Assembly: GCF_023273875.1 (NCBI RefSeq)
Contig: NZ_CP096882.1
Span: forward strand, 2,356,001 to 2,420,000
Direction of reading: 5' to 3'
DNA length: 64,000 nt
Origin: Pseudarthrobacter sp. SSS035
Lineage (GTDB): Bacteria > Actinomycetota > Actinomycetes > Actinomycetales > Micrococcaceae
The position numbers and the translations under genes are program-made. The notes under the pieces were generated by a model, which saw only the letters and a program-made list of their open reading frames with translations, had not been told where the DNA came from and did no database searches. Numbering within the stretch: the stretch's first letter is position 1; every line of letters begins with the position of its first letter. Shown here piece by piece: positions 8,191 to 16,745 of the stretch.

Positions 8191-9279
8191 TTACAGGCCT
8201 TCCCCTCTGAGGACGGCGGCCTGCTTTTCTGCGTCGGCTTCGTATATGCGCCTGATCCGTGCGACGCCAAGGTCATGCTGGTAGAGATGTTCATCTTTGT
8301 CGGCGTCTGCGGCGAGTGCTTCGAGGACTTCGCGGTCCTGTTCGAGGACTGCCCAGTGCTTTTCCTCAAGTGTCGCCTTGTACATGAACCGCCAGACGTC
8401 CCGCTCCCAGTCGGAGACGGTGCGGGTACGCCAGTGGAAAATTGCCGAGTTGTTTGCATCAATGGGAGTGGCCATACCGACGATGCCAAAATTCCCGCCG
8501 GGCCCTGCAGACTCGGCATAGGGGATTTCCAGATCGACGTAGTCCATAGCTTCGCGGCAGTATTCGACCCAGTCGAAGTTCACGCCGCGCTGGTCTGTCT
8601 TCTCAAAGAAGAAGCCGCGATCAGTTTCGCGGATGCGGAAGCGGGCGCTGGTGTCTCCGCCGAACATGGAGTGTGAGTCGCGGTGGAGGAAAGCGCCGTG
8701 CATCGGATCCAGGACGTTGTCCATGTAGAAGCGCCAGGGCCCCTTCCATTCCGCGAAGTTCGAGAACCAGGAAACTTCCGGATTGGCCAAGCGGTCCGGC
8801 AGCTTGAACTCCGTTACCTCGGAGTCAGCTGTCAGTGGCATGAACGCAAAGATGGTGTCGGCTGCTTCTGCAACTGCCAGCGACGTGGTAACGGTTCGGC
8901 CTTCGAGGGCACATCCGGGCATGCCAGGAACGGAAATTACCGTACCGTTTCCATCGACCTGCACTCCGTGATATTTGCAGGCCACGCGGTCTCCGAGGTG
9001 CTGACCGACTGAGAGGGGGGCGCTGCGGTGGGGGCAGCGGTCCTCTAGCATGCGAATACGTCCGGTGGCATCGCGAAACAGCAGCCAGTCCACGCCCAGG
9101 CGCTTGACCTTGACCATGTCCCCAACGCCGACAAAGCGGGAGGGGTAGATGGGGTACCAGCGGTCCCGCAGGCCCATCGCTGCCAGTTCCTTGGCATCGA
9201 CTTCGTGGCGGACGCCGACGACGTTTTTTGTCCTGCTCTTGCCGCTGGTGGGACGTGCGGTTTGTGTTGTAGTTGTCAT
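8191..9279 (-). CDS. Rieske [2Fe-2S] ring-hydroxylating oxygenase, alpha subunit
   Basis: A 362-aa oxygenase subunit. The Rieske cluster ligands are Cys82, His84, Cys101 and His104. The mononuclear iron site follows as N-V-L-D-P-M-H-G-A-F-L-H, with Asp191, His194 and His199. The length and single-subunit layout match phthalate- or vanillate-type oxygenases, which need no beta subunit. The ferredoxin reductase gene of this operon (15316-16350) is the expected electron donor. It is the last gene of the long operon, 3 bp after the small 72-aa gene. Substrate unknown, probably an aromatic or heterocyclic acid. Confidence 0.9.
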   Translation of the reverse strand: MTTTTQTARPTSGKSRTKNVVGVRHEVDAKELAAMGLRDRWYPIYPSRFVGVGDMVKVKRLGVDWLLFRDATGRIRMLEDRCPHRSAPLSVGQHLGDRVACKYHGVQVDGNGTVISVPGMPGCALEGRTVTTSLAVAEAADTIFAFMPLTADSEVTEFKLPDRLANPEVSWFSNFAEWKGPWRFYMDNVLDPMHGAFLHRDSHSMFGGDTSARFRIRETDRGFFFEKTDQRGVNFDWVEYCREAMDYVDLEIPYAESAGPGGNFGIVGMATPIDANNSAIFHWRTRTVSDWERDVWRFMYKATLEEKHWAVLEQDREVLEALAADADKDEHLYQHDLGVARIRRIYEADAEKQAAVLRGEGL

Positions 9280-9282
9280 TTC

Positions 9283-9501
9283 TTATTCTCCCAATCGTCG
9301 CATTTCGGCGCGGAAACGGGCTTCGTCCCACGAGCTGCCATCCGGAGCATTTAGACCGAGGCCGTTCAAACCTGCAACCACTCCTGGCAGATCTTTTGAG
9401 CCGCCGGCGAAGATCTCGCTGAGTGCCCCGGCGAGTTTCTTCTCGTAGGGAGTCGCAGGCCCGGTGCGGGCCTGATTCGGTTCTAGGTACTGTTCAGGCA
9501 C
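9283..9501 (-). CDS. small conserved protein (possible recombinase-like HTH)
   Basis: A 72-aa soluble protein starting ATG, overlapping the end of the upstream hydrolase-like gene by 8 bp and followed 3 bp later by the Rieske gene. This tight coupling argues that it is real. The sequence is polar and helical (PYEKKLAGALSEIFAGG; DEARFRAEMRRLGE). I recall small proteins described as recombinase-like helix-turn-helix domains next to Rieske genes, and this may be one, but no clear DNA-binding motif is visible. The function is unknown. Confidence 0.65.
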   Translation of the reverse strand: MPEQYLEPNQARTGPATPYEKKLAGALSEIFAGGSKDLPGVVAGLNGLGLNAPDGSSWDEARFRAEMRRLGE

Positions 9502-10117
9502 GGAAGTCCTCCTCTGATTCGGCGAAGGTGTGCAGGCCTTCGGCGATGGTCATGAATGATGTGGCCCACTCGTTGAAAGAGTCAGCCCTTGTTCGGTGTG
9601 CGGGGACGGCGGTATTTTCGATAATGACGAAGACGCCATTGTCGATGCCGCCGGCGATGCTCTGGGGCTCGTTAATATCTGTGTCCGCGTGCGGCGCGGC
9701 GGCGATAACCAGCGATGGGGCCTGAACGAGTTGGAGCGAACGGGCATATCCCTCGATGGAGATGTCAACTTCCGGGTCGCCAAGAATCATGCTTTTGACC
9801 AGCTCGGGATAACGGCCGGCGAGCACGATCGTGCCGTAGACGGCACGGCCGGAGGCCACTAGGTGCACCGGGGTGACCCCGCCGTCCCGCAGCGCTGCCG
9901 CAGCAGTTGTCACCCATGCCTCAATCTGGTCTGGTGAGCCAGCGGCGTCCGGAATGACACCGTCCGGAACGTCCCAGGCCACGGCGTCGTAGGCGGCTAT
10001 CTGATGCGCGAACCACTCTCCGGCTCCGGTGCCGTTGTGAAGACAGACGACGCGATGCCGGATCTGCCCTGCTTCCAGTTCCGGGCCGTCCCAGGTTAGA
10101 GTTTCTGTCGGTTCCAT
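9494..10117 (-). CDS. alpha/beta-hydrolase-like protein lacking the nucleophile
   Basis: A 207-aa protein with a short alpha/beta-hydrolase fold (HRVVCLHNGTGAGEWFAHQI oxyanion region). The elbow reads H-L-V-A-S-G-R-A, where relatives have H-L-V-G-H-S-x-G, so glycine stands where the serine nucleophile is expected. A histidine candidate remains near the C-terminus (VPAHRTRADSF). It may be non-hydrolytic, using the fold for binding or C-C chemistry. It lies 18 bp after the ThDP enzyme gene in the operon. Confidence 0.7.
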   Translation of the reverse strand: MEPTETLTWDGPELEAGQIRHRVVCLHNGTGAGEWFAHQIAAYDAVAWDVPDGVIPDAAGSPDQIEAWVTTAAAALRDGGVTPVHLVASGRAVYGTIVLAGRYPELVKSMILGDPEVDISIEGYARSLQLVQAPSLVIAAAPHADTDINEPQSIAGGIDNGVFVIIENTAVPAHRTRADSFNEWATSFMTIAEGLHTFAESEEDFRA

Positions 10118-10135
10118 AATTTCCTCCTCGTGCGT

Positions 10136-11806
10136 CTAGTGGTTCCGGCTGGGGATATGCACCGGCGGCACAAAGGCTCCCGGGGCTGGGTCCAGGGCGG
10201 TGACATCAATTTCGATAACTGCCGGTCCCGGAACTGCCAGCGCTTCTGCCAGGGCCTGGTCGAACTGCCCGGAACCACGGACCCGCCAAAACGGCAGGCG
10301 AAGTGATTGGGCCAACAAATCGAAGTCCGGTGTGTAAAGGTCCACGCCGGCTTCGGCGAAGCCGTTGGCTTTTTGCATGTTCCGAAGGACCCCGTAGCCG
10401 CTGTCATTGAAGACCAGCACTACGCACCAGGCACCCGACCCGCCCAGGGAGGCAAGCTCACCGAGGTGGACCGCCAGTCCGCCGTCACCGACGATCACCG
10501 CCGTCGGGATTCCGGGCCGGGAGCAGGCGGCACCGATACCCATCGCAAGTCCCTGGCCAATGCCGCCGCCGAGCGGGAAAATGTTCGTCTCCCGCGAGTA
10601 AATTTCCAGCAGGCGGTTGCCCCATTGGCTGGAGGGGATCGTCACGTCGCGGGCGATCACTGATTCACGGTCAAGCCGGCGGCGAAGGCTTTCGCAGATC
10701 TCGGCATACCCGCCGATGTATTCGGTCAGGGCGGCCCGGACACTGCGGCGGGTCGCGCGGACCCGCTCGGTCCAGCCTGCTTCGACGCTGTGCGCGGGGA
10801 GTTTCTTAACGATCTCTTCGAGCAGGATCCGTGAATCACCCTCCAGCCCGACATCAGCCGGGTAAACCCGGCCGATGGCGGCAGGATCAATATCAAGCTG
10901 GATGTGCGGCCTGGGCAAGGTCATTGAGTAGTGTTTCGTTTCGTTGGAACGAAAATGCGTTCCAACACTCAGCAGCAGGTCCGCATCCGCAATGAGCGCG
11001 GCGGCCTCGGGCGTGGTGGCGAAGTTTCCGATCACCTGATCGTCGTCTTCGGGTACTACGCCCCTGCCCGAGTTGCTGGTCAGCAGCCCGGCCCCGAGGC
11101 GGTGCAGCAGCTCAGCCAGGGCGGTACCGGCGCCGGCGGCTCCACCGCCTGCCCAGATGAGGGGTCTTTTGGCTTGAGAGAGCAATTTCACGGCTTCAGC
11201 CACGGCGTCATGATCGAAGGAGACAGCGGCCGGGCTGGGAGTGTCGGCCGGGCGCTGGTCTTCCGGGAGGGCCAGGTATTGCAGATCGATGGGCCATTCC
11301 AGGCTGGCTGGTGTGTGCGGAAGAGTGAGCAGGTGCGCAATAGCCTCCTCCAGATCCGCCTCCGCATCTTTCTCGTTGAAGATCGTCCGTGCGTAACCGG
11401 ATACTGCTTGAAGCATCTGCAGCTGGCGAGGGACCTCATGGATCACTCCCCGGTTGCTTCCGAGGTATTCGCTGTCGATCTGGCCCGTGATGTGCAGCAC
11501 CCTGCTGCCCGCCGTCAGTGCCTCAACCATGGAGCCGGCTGCATTGCCCGCCCCGGTGCCGGTGCTGGTCAGGGCCACACCGAACTTACCCGAAGCGCGC
11601 GCGTAAGCGTCGGCCGCATTAACTGCGGCGGCTTCGTGGCGGACTGCTACAAAGTTCAGTTCCCGGTCCACGGCCTCGACCAGGGGCAGGTTGTGGATGC
11701 TGATCACCCCGAAAGCGGTGTCAATGCCGTGCCTGCGCATGACGCGGACGAGGATGTCCCCGCCCGTAGGATCCCGGGGTATTTCTGTTGCTTGTTCCTG
11801 TGACAT
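10136..11806 (-). CDS. thiamine-diphosphate-dependent enzyme (acetolactate synthase/decarboxylase family)
   Basis: A 556-aa three-domain ThDP enzyme: an N-terminal Pyr domain with the cofactor-activating Glu58 (V-R-H-E-A-A-A), a central domain, and a C-terminal PP domain with GDGGLAVHLGELASL. It resembles acetolactate synthase large subunits and benzoylformate decarboxylases. With no small regulatory subunit nearby and a catabolic setting, decarboxylation of a 2-oxo acid or ligation of an aldehyde is more likely than branched-chain amino-acid synthesis. The exact reaction cannot be assigned. Confidence 0.85.
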   Translation of the reverse strand: MSQEQATEIPRDPTGGDILVRVMRRHGIDTAFGVISIHNLPLVEAVDRELNFVAVRHEAAAVNAADAYARASGKFGVALTSTGTGAGNAAGSMVEALTAGSRVLHITGQIDSEYLGSNRGVIHEVPRQLQMLQAVSGYARTIFNEKDAEADLEEAIAHLLTLPHTPASLEWPIDLQYLALPEDQRPADTPSPAAVSFDHDAVAEAVKLLSQAKRPLIWAGGGAAGAGTALAELLHRLGAGLLTSNSGRGVVPEDDDQVIGNFATTPEAAALIADADLLLSVGTHFRSNETKHYSMTLPRPHIQLDIDPAAIGRVYPADVGLEGDSRILLEEIVKKLPAHSVEAGWTERVRATRRSVRAALTEYIGGYAEICESLRRRLDRESVIARDVTIPSSQWGNRLLEIYSRETNIFPLGGGIGQGLAMGIGAACSRPGIPTAVIVGDGGLAVHLGELASLGGSGAWCVVLVFNDSGYGVLRNMQKANGFAEAGVDLYTPDFDLLAQSLRLPFWRVRGSGQFDQALAEALAVPGPAVIEIDVTALDPAPGAFVPPVHIPSRNH

Positions 11807-11880
11807 GTCTTATCTCTTTCGTAGATCAGGGCCGGGTCCGCCGGGGAGGCCGTGCAGCGGAAGCCGGATTGGCAGGCGCC

Positions 11881-12669
11881 TTACACATAGCGGCCAACAC
11901 CGCCGCCGACGTCGATCGTGGCTCCCGTTGTATAGCCGCTAAGCGGGGATAGAAGGGTGAGAATGTGGAAGGCGACTTCTTCGGCAGTGCCGAAACGGCC
12001 CAGCTTTACCCCCCGGTCTTTCGTGATCTCGGCGCTCCAGTCCGTGAAGTCCAGCCCGCTGCCGGAATTCTCAAATCGCCGGCGCCACTGGCCGGTGTCG
12101 ATCAGTCCCAGCAGCACCGAGTTGACCCGGGTACCGTCCCCGGCGAGATCATCTGCGATCGAATGGGACAAGTTCAGCAACCCGGCGCGGGCGGCCGAAG
12201 TAGCTGCCAGGCGCAGCTCGGGCTGGCGGGACAGGATGGCATTCACGTTGACCACCGAGCCCTGCGCCGATGCGGCAAGTGCGGCACGAGCGGATCGCAC
12301 CATGTTCAAAACGCCGAATATCTTGAGGTCGAATTCGTCGCGGAACTGTTCGTCAGTCGTCTCATCCAACGTGGCCATGAGGGAACGGCCGGCATTGCAG
12401 ACCAGCCCATCCACGGTGCCAAAGCTATCCAGCGTGCCGGCGACGAATGCGTCCGTCGCCTGGCGGTCAGTGACGTCGCAGGAGGCGAGGTAGATGGAGT
12501 TCTTGTCGGCCCAGGCAAATTGATCGAAGGCTGCGGCGAGGCGCCCGGCATCACGGGCGCAAGCAGCTACTTTGGCGCCTTCCGCGAGCAGGTAGCGGGC
12601 GGTGGCCAGGCCGACACCGGAACTCGCGCCTGTCACGACGACGGTGCGGTCCTTGAGTTGCAGGTCCAT
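11881..12669 (-). CDS. SDR family protein with altered active site
   Basis: A 262-aa SDR with a normal cofactor motif TGASSGVG (14-21) and CNAG. The usual catalytic Y-x3-K is replaced by T-S-A-A-R (Thr157, Arg161). A group of SDRs carries this T/R variant, so it may be active with a different mechanism or substrate, but the change is notable. The C-terminus has the usual G-G-G-V-G end. It lies between the ThDP enzyme gene and a second SDR in the same operon. Confidence 0.85.
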   Translation of the reverse strand: MDLQLKDRTVVVTGASSGVGLATARYLLAEGAKVAACARDAGRLAAAFDQFAWADKNSIYLASCDVTDRQATDAFVAGTLDSFGTVDGLVCNAGRSLMATLDETTDEQFRDEFDLKIFGVLNMVRSARAALAASAQGSVVNVNAILSRQPELRLAATSAARAGLLNLSHSIADDLAGDGTRVNSVLLGLIDTGQWRRRFENSGSGLDFTDWSAEITKDRGVKLGRFGTAEEVAFHILTLLSPLSGYTTGATIDVGGGVGRYV

Positions 12670-12754
12670 CTGGAATCTCCTTGATCGTTAGCCGGTGGTC
12701 GGCATCATGGGGTAGTTTTCGGAAGGGGATGTTCTTAGGTCGGCGAAGGCCGCC

Positions 12755-13498
12755 TTAGTGCCCCATAACAAAGCCGCCGTCCACAACGATGTTTTGACCT
12801 GTGATGAACGCCGCCGCGTCGGAGAGCAGGAATTGGACCACGCCGGAGACGTCCTCGGGTACCTGGTCCCGTGTGAGTACCCTGTTGTCCTCATAAAGCT
12901 GATAGCGGGAGGACGGAACGGACTCGGTTGCTTCGACCCTGGTCAGGCCTGGGGCGACGGCGTTGACGCGGATCCCGGCTGCTCCCGCGTCGCGGGCCAT
13001 GGTCCGGGTCATCGCCAGGACCGCACCTTTGGAGCCGACGTAGTGGACAAGGCGGGGAGACCCGTACAGGGCGGCATCGGACGCGATATTGACGATGGAG
13101 CCCGTCTGCTTTTTCGCTAAGTGTGGATAGAGGTGCTTGCTCACGAGCCAGGTACCGTAGGCGTTGACTGTCATGACCCGCTGGAAGAAATCCTCGTCAA
13201 GGTCCCAGAATGCGTAGCCGCCGACTCCGTCGGCGAGGGCGGCATTGTTGACCAGCCCATCTGCGCCGCCTAGCTTCCAGACGGCGTCGGCCAAGGCCGC
13301 GACGGAGGCCTTGTCGGCGATGTCGGTAATGATTGCCGTGGCATCGAGTCCGCGTCCCCGCAGCGTCGCGGCTGCCTGTTCGGCGAGCTCGGCGTTCTTC
13401 TCGGCGATGACGACGCGGTCACCGTCGGCCGCCAGCCGTTCGGCAATACTGAACCCCAGTCCGCGGCCGGAGCCGGTGATTACTATCAACCGTGTCAT
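12755..13498 (-). CDS. short-chain dehydrogenase/reductase
   Basis: A classical SDR of 247 aa, with cofactor motif TGSGRGLG at 8-15, NNAA in place of NNAG, and a conserved Y-V-G-S-K active site. It overlaps the upstream hydrolase gene by 4 bp (ATGA), so the two are translationally coupled. In a ring-degradation operon such an enzyme could rearomatise a cis-dihydrodiol formed by the Rieske oxygenase or reduce a ketone intermediate. That role is inferred. Confidence 0.88.
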   Translation of the reverse strand: MTRLIVITGSGRGLGFSIAERLAADGDRVVIAEKNAELAEQAAATLRGRGLDATAIITDIADKASVAALADAVWKLGGADGLVNNAALADGVGGYAFWDLDEDFFQRVMTVNAYGTWLVSKHLYPHLAKKQTGSIVNIASDAALYGSPRLVHYVGSKGAVLAMTRTMARDAGAAGIRVNAVAPGLTRVEATESVPSSRYQLYEDNRVLTRDQVPEDVSGVVQFLLSDAAAFITGQNIVVDGGFVMGH

Positions 13499-14322
13499 GA
13501 CAGCCCTTTCCAGAACTCAAGAATCGATGACGCCATCTCTGCAGGCTTCTCCTGCACTGCGGCATGGCCTGCACGCGGAATGACTTCTAACGAGGCATTT
13601 GGTATGGATTCGGCGAGGACCCTGGATTCTGCCACGCCAGTAACTACATCGTCTTCGCCGACCAGGACCAGTGACGGTACCTGCAGAGACGGCAACACAT
13701 CCGACGTGTCGGTGGCTGCCATCATCGTCGCTGCGGCGGTATACCCGGGCAGGCGGACCGCGGCCATCTCGGACCTGACCGCCGCGGCCGTGACAGCATC
13801 CGCTGCTGGCGAGAGCAGCCGGGAAGCCCGTCGACCGGCAAAGGCTTCTGGCCCCATTTCGGCCAGTTCCGGGATGCGCGCCAGCATCCTGTCCGCCGAA
13901 TCCCCGGTAACAGCCGAACCCCGGGTGCTGTCCGCCAGAACCAGAGAGCGGACAGCATCCGGTAATTGCGCTGCCGCTTTGGTGGCGATAACTCCTCCCC
14001 ACGAGGTCCCAATCAGGTGGGCGGGTCCGACGGCGAGGGAAGCCAAGATCTGCAGGACGAGACCGGAGTGGTCCACCGGGCCCCGCGGATCCGCAGATTC
14101 CCCGTAGCCGGGCGCATCCCAGCAGAACGTGCGGTAGCCGGCCTCACTGAGCAGTTGCGCCAACGCCCCGCAGGATGAGGCATTTCCCCCGATGCCATGC
14201 ATCAGGAAGACAGGCGCTCCTTCGCCGCGGACCACCAGCGATACGCCGTGGAGGGAAATACGGCCGTCCAGGTTTCGGATGGCGGTAGCCACCTCAGTGG
14301 GCTGCTGCATGGGTTGCCGCAT
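13495..14322 (-). CDS. alpha/beta hydrolase (possible meta-cleavage product hydrolase)
   Basis: A 275-aa hydrolase with oxyanion motif MHGIGGNASS and nucleophile elbow G-T-S-W-G-G (Ser107). An acid lies in GEDDVV and the histidine in AGHAAV near the C-terminus. Size and fold match MhpC/BphD-like C-C hydrolases, which act right after extradiol dioxygenases. Its 5' end overlaps the extradiol dioxygenase gene (29 bp from the first ATG, 17 bp from the second at 14310), and its 3' end overlaps the SDR gene by 4 bp. Confidence 0.85.
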   Translation of the reverse strand: MRQPMQQPTEVATAIRNLDGRISLHGVSLVVRGEGAPVFLMHGIGGNASSCGALAQLLSEAGYRTFCWDAPGYGESADPRGPVDHSGLVLQILASLAVGPAHLIGTSWGGVIATKAAAQLPDAVRSLVLADSTRGSAVTGDSADRMLARIPELAEMGPEAFAGRRASRLLSPAADAVTAAAVRSEMAAVRLPGYTAAATMMAATDTSDVLPSLQVPSLVLVGEDDVVTGVAESRVLAESIPNASLEVIPRAGHAAVQEKPAEMASSILEFWKGLS

Positions 14323-15289
14323 CTACCGAGGGGACAGTGAAGTAATCGGCGCTACCCGGAACAACCAGCGAGCGGTAGCCGTCATCGGGGATTCCGGCCA
14401 TAGCGGTGCGAACATCAACCGTGGGCGGCCCGGCAGTTCCCCACTGGTCCGACAGCTCGGGAGTCCGCTTCCACGTACGGCACAGCCAGCTGTCTTCATC
14501 AACCTGCGCCACTTCAGAGGTGTACTCACAAACAAGGCCTGAAGGGTCGGTGAAGTAGGAGAAGGTGTTATCCCCGGGACCGTGGCGGCCCGGACCCCAC
14601 TGGGGGGCAATACCGTGGGTTTTGAGGGACCCGATGCCGCGCATGAAATGGTCGATGCTCTGCATTTCGTACGCGACATGGTTGACCGCTGTCCAGGGGG
14701 CCTGATTGAAGGCGATGACATGGTGCTCTGAATTGCACCGAAGAAATGACATCTGATGCTCGGACCAGTCCGAGACCCGCATCCCCAAAACTTGGGTGTA
14801 GAAGGCCGTAGCCCGGTCAATGTCAATAGTGTTCAGCACGACGTGGGCGATCTTGCGGGGGATCGCCCGCCGCCCCGCAGGCTCTTGGTTGAGGACGGCA
14901 TGAACATCAGCGGAAAGTTCAACAAGTCTTCCCTCGGGGTCAACCAGCTGCAGGCCGTAACCGCCTGCAGCGTCGTCCAATGGTCCTGGCTCGCGGAAGA
15001 GGGGAATACCCAGAGCGGTGAGCTTAAGTGCGGCCTGGTCCACCTCCTGGGGCGTAGCGAGGGCGAAGGCCACGCCGCCAAGGGCGTTCTGCTGGCCCTT
15101 TTCCAGCTTCAGAATGTGGTGCTCCGAGCCGGTTCCGCGAAGCCAGAAGCGGTCACTGTCCTCCTCAACGGTGGAAAGGCCCCAAACCTCGTGATAGAAA
15201 TCCTTGGCACGCGCCGTTTCCGGTACCTTCAAGGACACTGACCGAAGAGATCGCAACTTACAGACAGGCTCGGCTGCAAAGAAATTCAT
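14294..15289 (-). CDS. VOC-family (type I) extradiol dioxygenase
   Basis: A 331-aa two-domain vicinal-oxygen-chelate protein. The C-terminal domain keeps the iron-binding triad His149 (KIAHVVLNT), His204 (VNHVAYEM) and Glu255 (LVCEYTSEV), as in catechol 2,3-dioxygenases. It should open a catechol-like ring next to the hydroxyls. The genomic order (reductase, this enzyme, C-C-type hydrolase) is that of a meta-cleavage pathway. Its substrate is unknown. Confidence 0.88.
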   Translation of the reverse strand: MNFFAAEPVCKLRSLRSVSLKVPETARAKDFYHEVWGLSTVEEDSDRFWLRGTGSEHHILKLEKGQQNALGGVAFALATPQEVDQAALKLTALGIPLFREPGPLDDAAGGYGLQLVDPEGRLVELSADVHAVLNQEPAGRRAIPRKIAHVVLNTIDIDRATAFYTQVLGMRVSDWSEHQMSFLRCNSEHHVIAFNQAPWTAVNHVAYEMQSIDHFMRGIGSLKTHGIAPQWGPGRHGPGDNTFSYFTDPSGLVCEYTSEVAQVDEDSWLCRTWKRTPELSDQWGTAGPPTVDVRTAMAGIPDDGYRSLVVPGSADYFTVPSVDAATHAAAH

Positions 15290-15315
15290 GGGGCTACCTT
15301 CTTACTTTTCGAGGT

Positions 15316-16350
15316 TTAAAGATCAAGAATCAGTTCGGCCGAACGGCAACGCGAGACGCAGACGAACATGGACTTGTTCGCGGCCTGCTCAGCCTGGCTG
15401 AGGAGAAAATCACGGTGTTCCACCTCGCCGCTGATGACACGGGTTTCGCACGTACCGCAGATTCCCTCAGCACATGAGCTGGGAACGTCAACACCGGCGT
15501 TGTTGAGAGCATCAAGGACAGATACATCAGGCGCCACAGGGATGCGTTGGCCGGTGCTGTTGCACACCACGTCAAACGCTGATTCGCTCTGCTCCGCGAC
15601 GATAACCTTCTCCGGTGCCTTGAACCGCTCGATCCGAAGCTGGGCTTCGTCCTGCATGGCCCCGGCAACAGCCTTCAGCAGTGGTTCCGGACCGCAGGCG
15701 TAGACCAGCGCATCCGGGTTCAGGGTTCCGACGGCGGCTGCCAGGTCAGGGTAACTGCCGTTGGCCTCGTCATCGGCGTGGATGGTAATCCGGTCCTGCG
15801 GAAGGGCCACGATCTCAGGCAGAAAGGCCATAGTGGCCCGGGACCGGCCGGTGTAGAGCAGCGACCAGTCCGCCCCTGCCGCCTGAAGTTCTCGTGCCAT
15901 GGAGATGATCGGGGTGATGCCGATTCCGCCGGCCACGAGCGCGTAGCGTCCGGCGTCTTCGAGCGCGAAGTTATTGCGCGGGCCTTCAACCTTAAGGAGC
16001 GATCCCACCGGCAAACCCTCGTGGACCAGTTGGCTGCCGCCTCGTGAATCAGGCGTCCGCAGCACAGCTACTGTCCAGCTGGTCGAATCCAGCGGATTCG
16101 AGCACAGCGAGTACTCACGTATGAGCCCGTTGGGCAGATGAAGGCTCAGGTGCGAACCTGGCTGCCATTGCGGCAATTTCGCCCCGGACGGATCAGTGAA
16201 CGTGACACTGGTAGCCCCGTCCGCTTCCCAGGTCTTTTGCTGTACTCTCAGGGTCCGTGCGGGGGGCTCCCCGGCTACTGCCCGTTCATTGGCGGGAACC
16301 GGCCGGGGTGATTCTTCCGGTCCCCGTGTGTTCAAAATGGCGGTAGTCAT
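15316..16350 (-). CDS. ferredoxin reductase-type (PDR/VanB-like) oxidoreductase
   Basis: A 344-aa flavin/iron-sulfur reductase: flavin-binding barrel (REYSLCSNP, about 90), NAD-binding domain (LVAGGIGITPIISMA), and a C-terminal plant-type [2Fe-2S] ferredoxin with C-A-E-G-I-C-G-T-C and a fourth Cys in FVCVSRC. This class-IA type reductase passes electrons from NAD(P)H straight to a Rieske oxygenase, here almost certainly the alpha subunit at the operon's end. The gene begins 3 bp after RidA. Confidence 0.9.
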   Translation of the reverse strand: MTTAILNTRGPEESPRPVPANERAVAGEPPARTLRVQQKTWEADGATSVTFTDPSGAKLPQWQPGSHLSLHLPNGLIREYSLCSNPLDSTSWTVAVLRTPDSRGGSQLVHEGLPVGSLLKVEGPRNNFALEDAGRYALVAGGIGITPIISMARELQAAGADWSLLYTGRSRATMAFLPEIVALPQDRITIHADDEANGSYPDLAAAVGTLNPDALVYACGPEPLLKAVAGAMQDEAQLRIERFKAPEKVIVAEQSESAFDVVCNSTGQRIPVAPDVSVLDALNNAGVDVPSSCAEGICGTCETRVISGEVEHRDFLLSQAEQAANKSMFVCVSRCRSAELILDL

Positions 16351-16353
16351 GGT

Positions 16354-16716
16354 TCACTCCTGGCCACGGTGCGCGATGGCTTCAATTTCCACCGTGGCAC
16401 CGTATGGCAGCGCAGAAACTTCCACGAAGGTCCGGGCTGGCCGGGGAGCACTGAAGAGTTGCTCATAGTGGCTGTTCGCTTCTTCGCGCAGGGTCAGGTC
16501 CGTGACGAAGTAGGTGGTCTTGACGATGTCCTGCACGGACATGCCGATGGTCGCCAACCGCTCCGAGAGCCTGGTTGCAGCGGCCTCAATGGCTTCGAGT
16601 CGACCACTGACGGGCTCGTAGTTTTCATCAACGGACAACGCCCCGGACACAAAGCCGAAACCTCCGGCCTGATATGCCGGACTGTAGGGGTGAGCACTCA
16701 CTGACTTGCCTTTCAT
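16354..16716 (-). CDS. RidA family protein (possible imine or aminomuconate deaminase)
   Basis: A Rid/YjgF small-domain protein of about 120 aa: AGGFGFVSGALS near the start, RLSERLATIGMSVQDIVKTT in the middle, and a C-terminal TFVEVSALPYGATVEIEAIA. Rid proteins hydrolyse enamines or imines, and some catabolic members deaminate 2-aminomuconate. Its position between an aldehyde dehydrogenase and a meta-cleavage set favours the latter kind of role. The start is uncertain: ATG at 16716, GTG at 16701 (better ribosome site) or an ATG at 16761 overlapping the previous gene. Confidence 0.8.
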   Translation of the reverse strand: MKGKSVSAHPYSPAYQAGGFGFVSGALSVDENYEPVSGRLEAIEAAATRLSERLATIGMSVQDIVKTTYFVTDLTLREEANSHYEQLFSAPRPARTFVEVSALPYGATVEIEAIAHRGQE

Positions 16717-16745
16717 CGGGGATGGATTGGAATATGCTGCAGGTC

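Noticed and set aside
10931..11803. 290-residue frame opposite the ThDP enzyme
   Set aside because: No domain or ribosome site; the opposite strand carries a complete, well-conserved enzyme.
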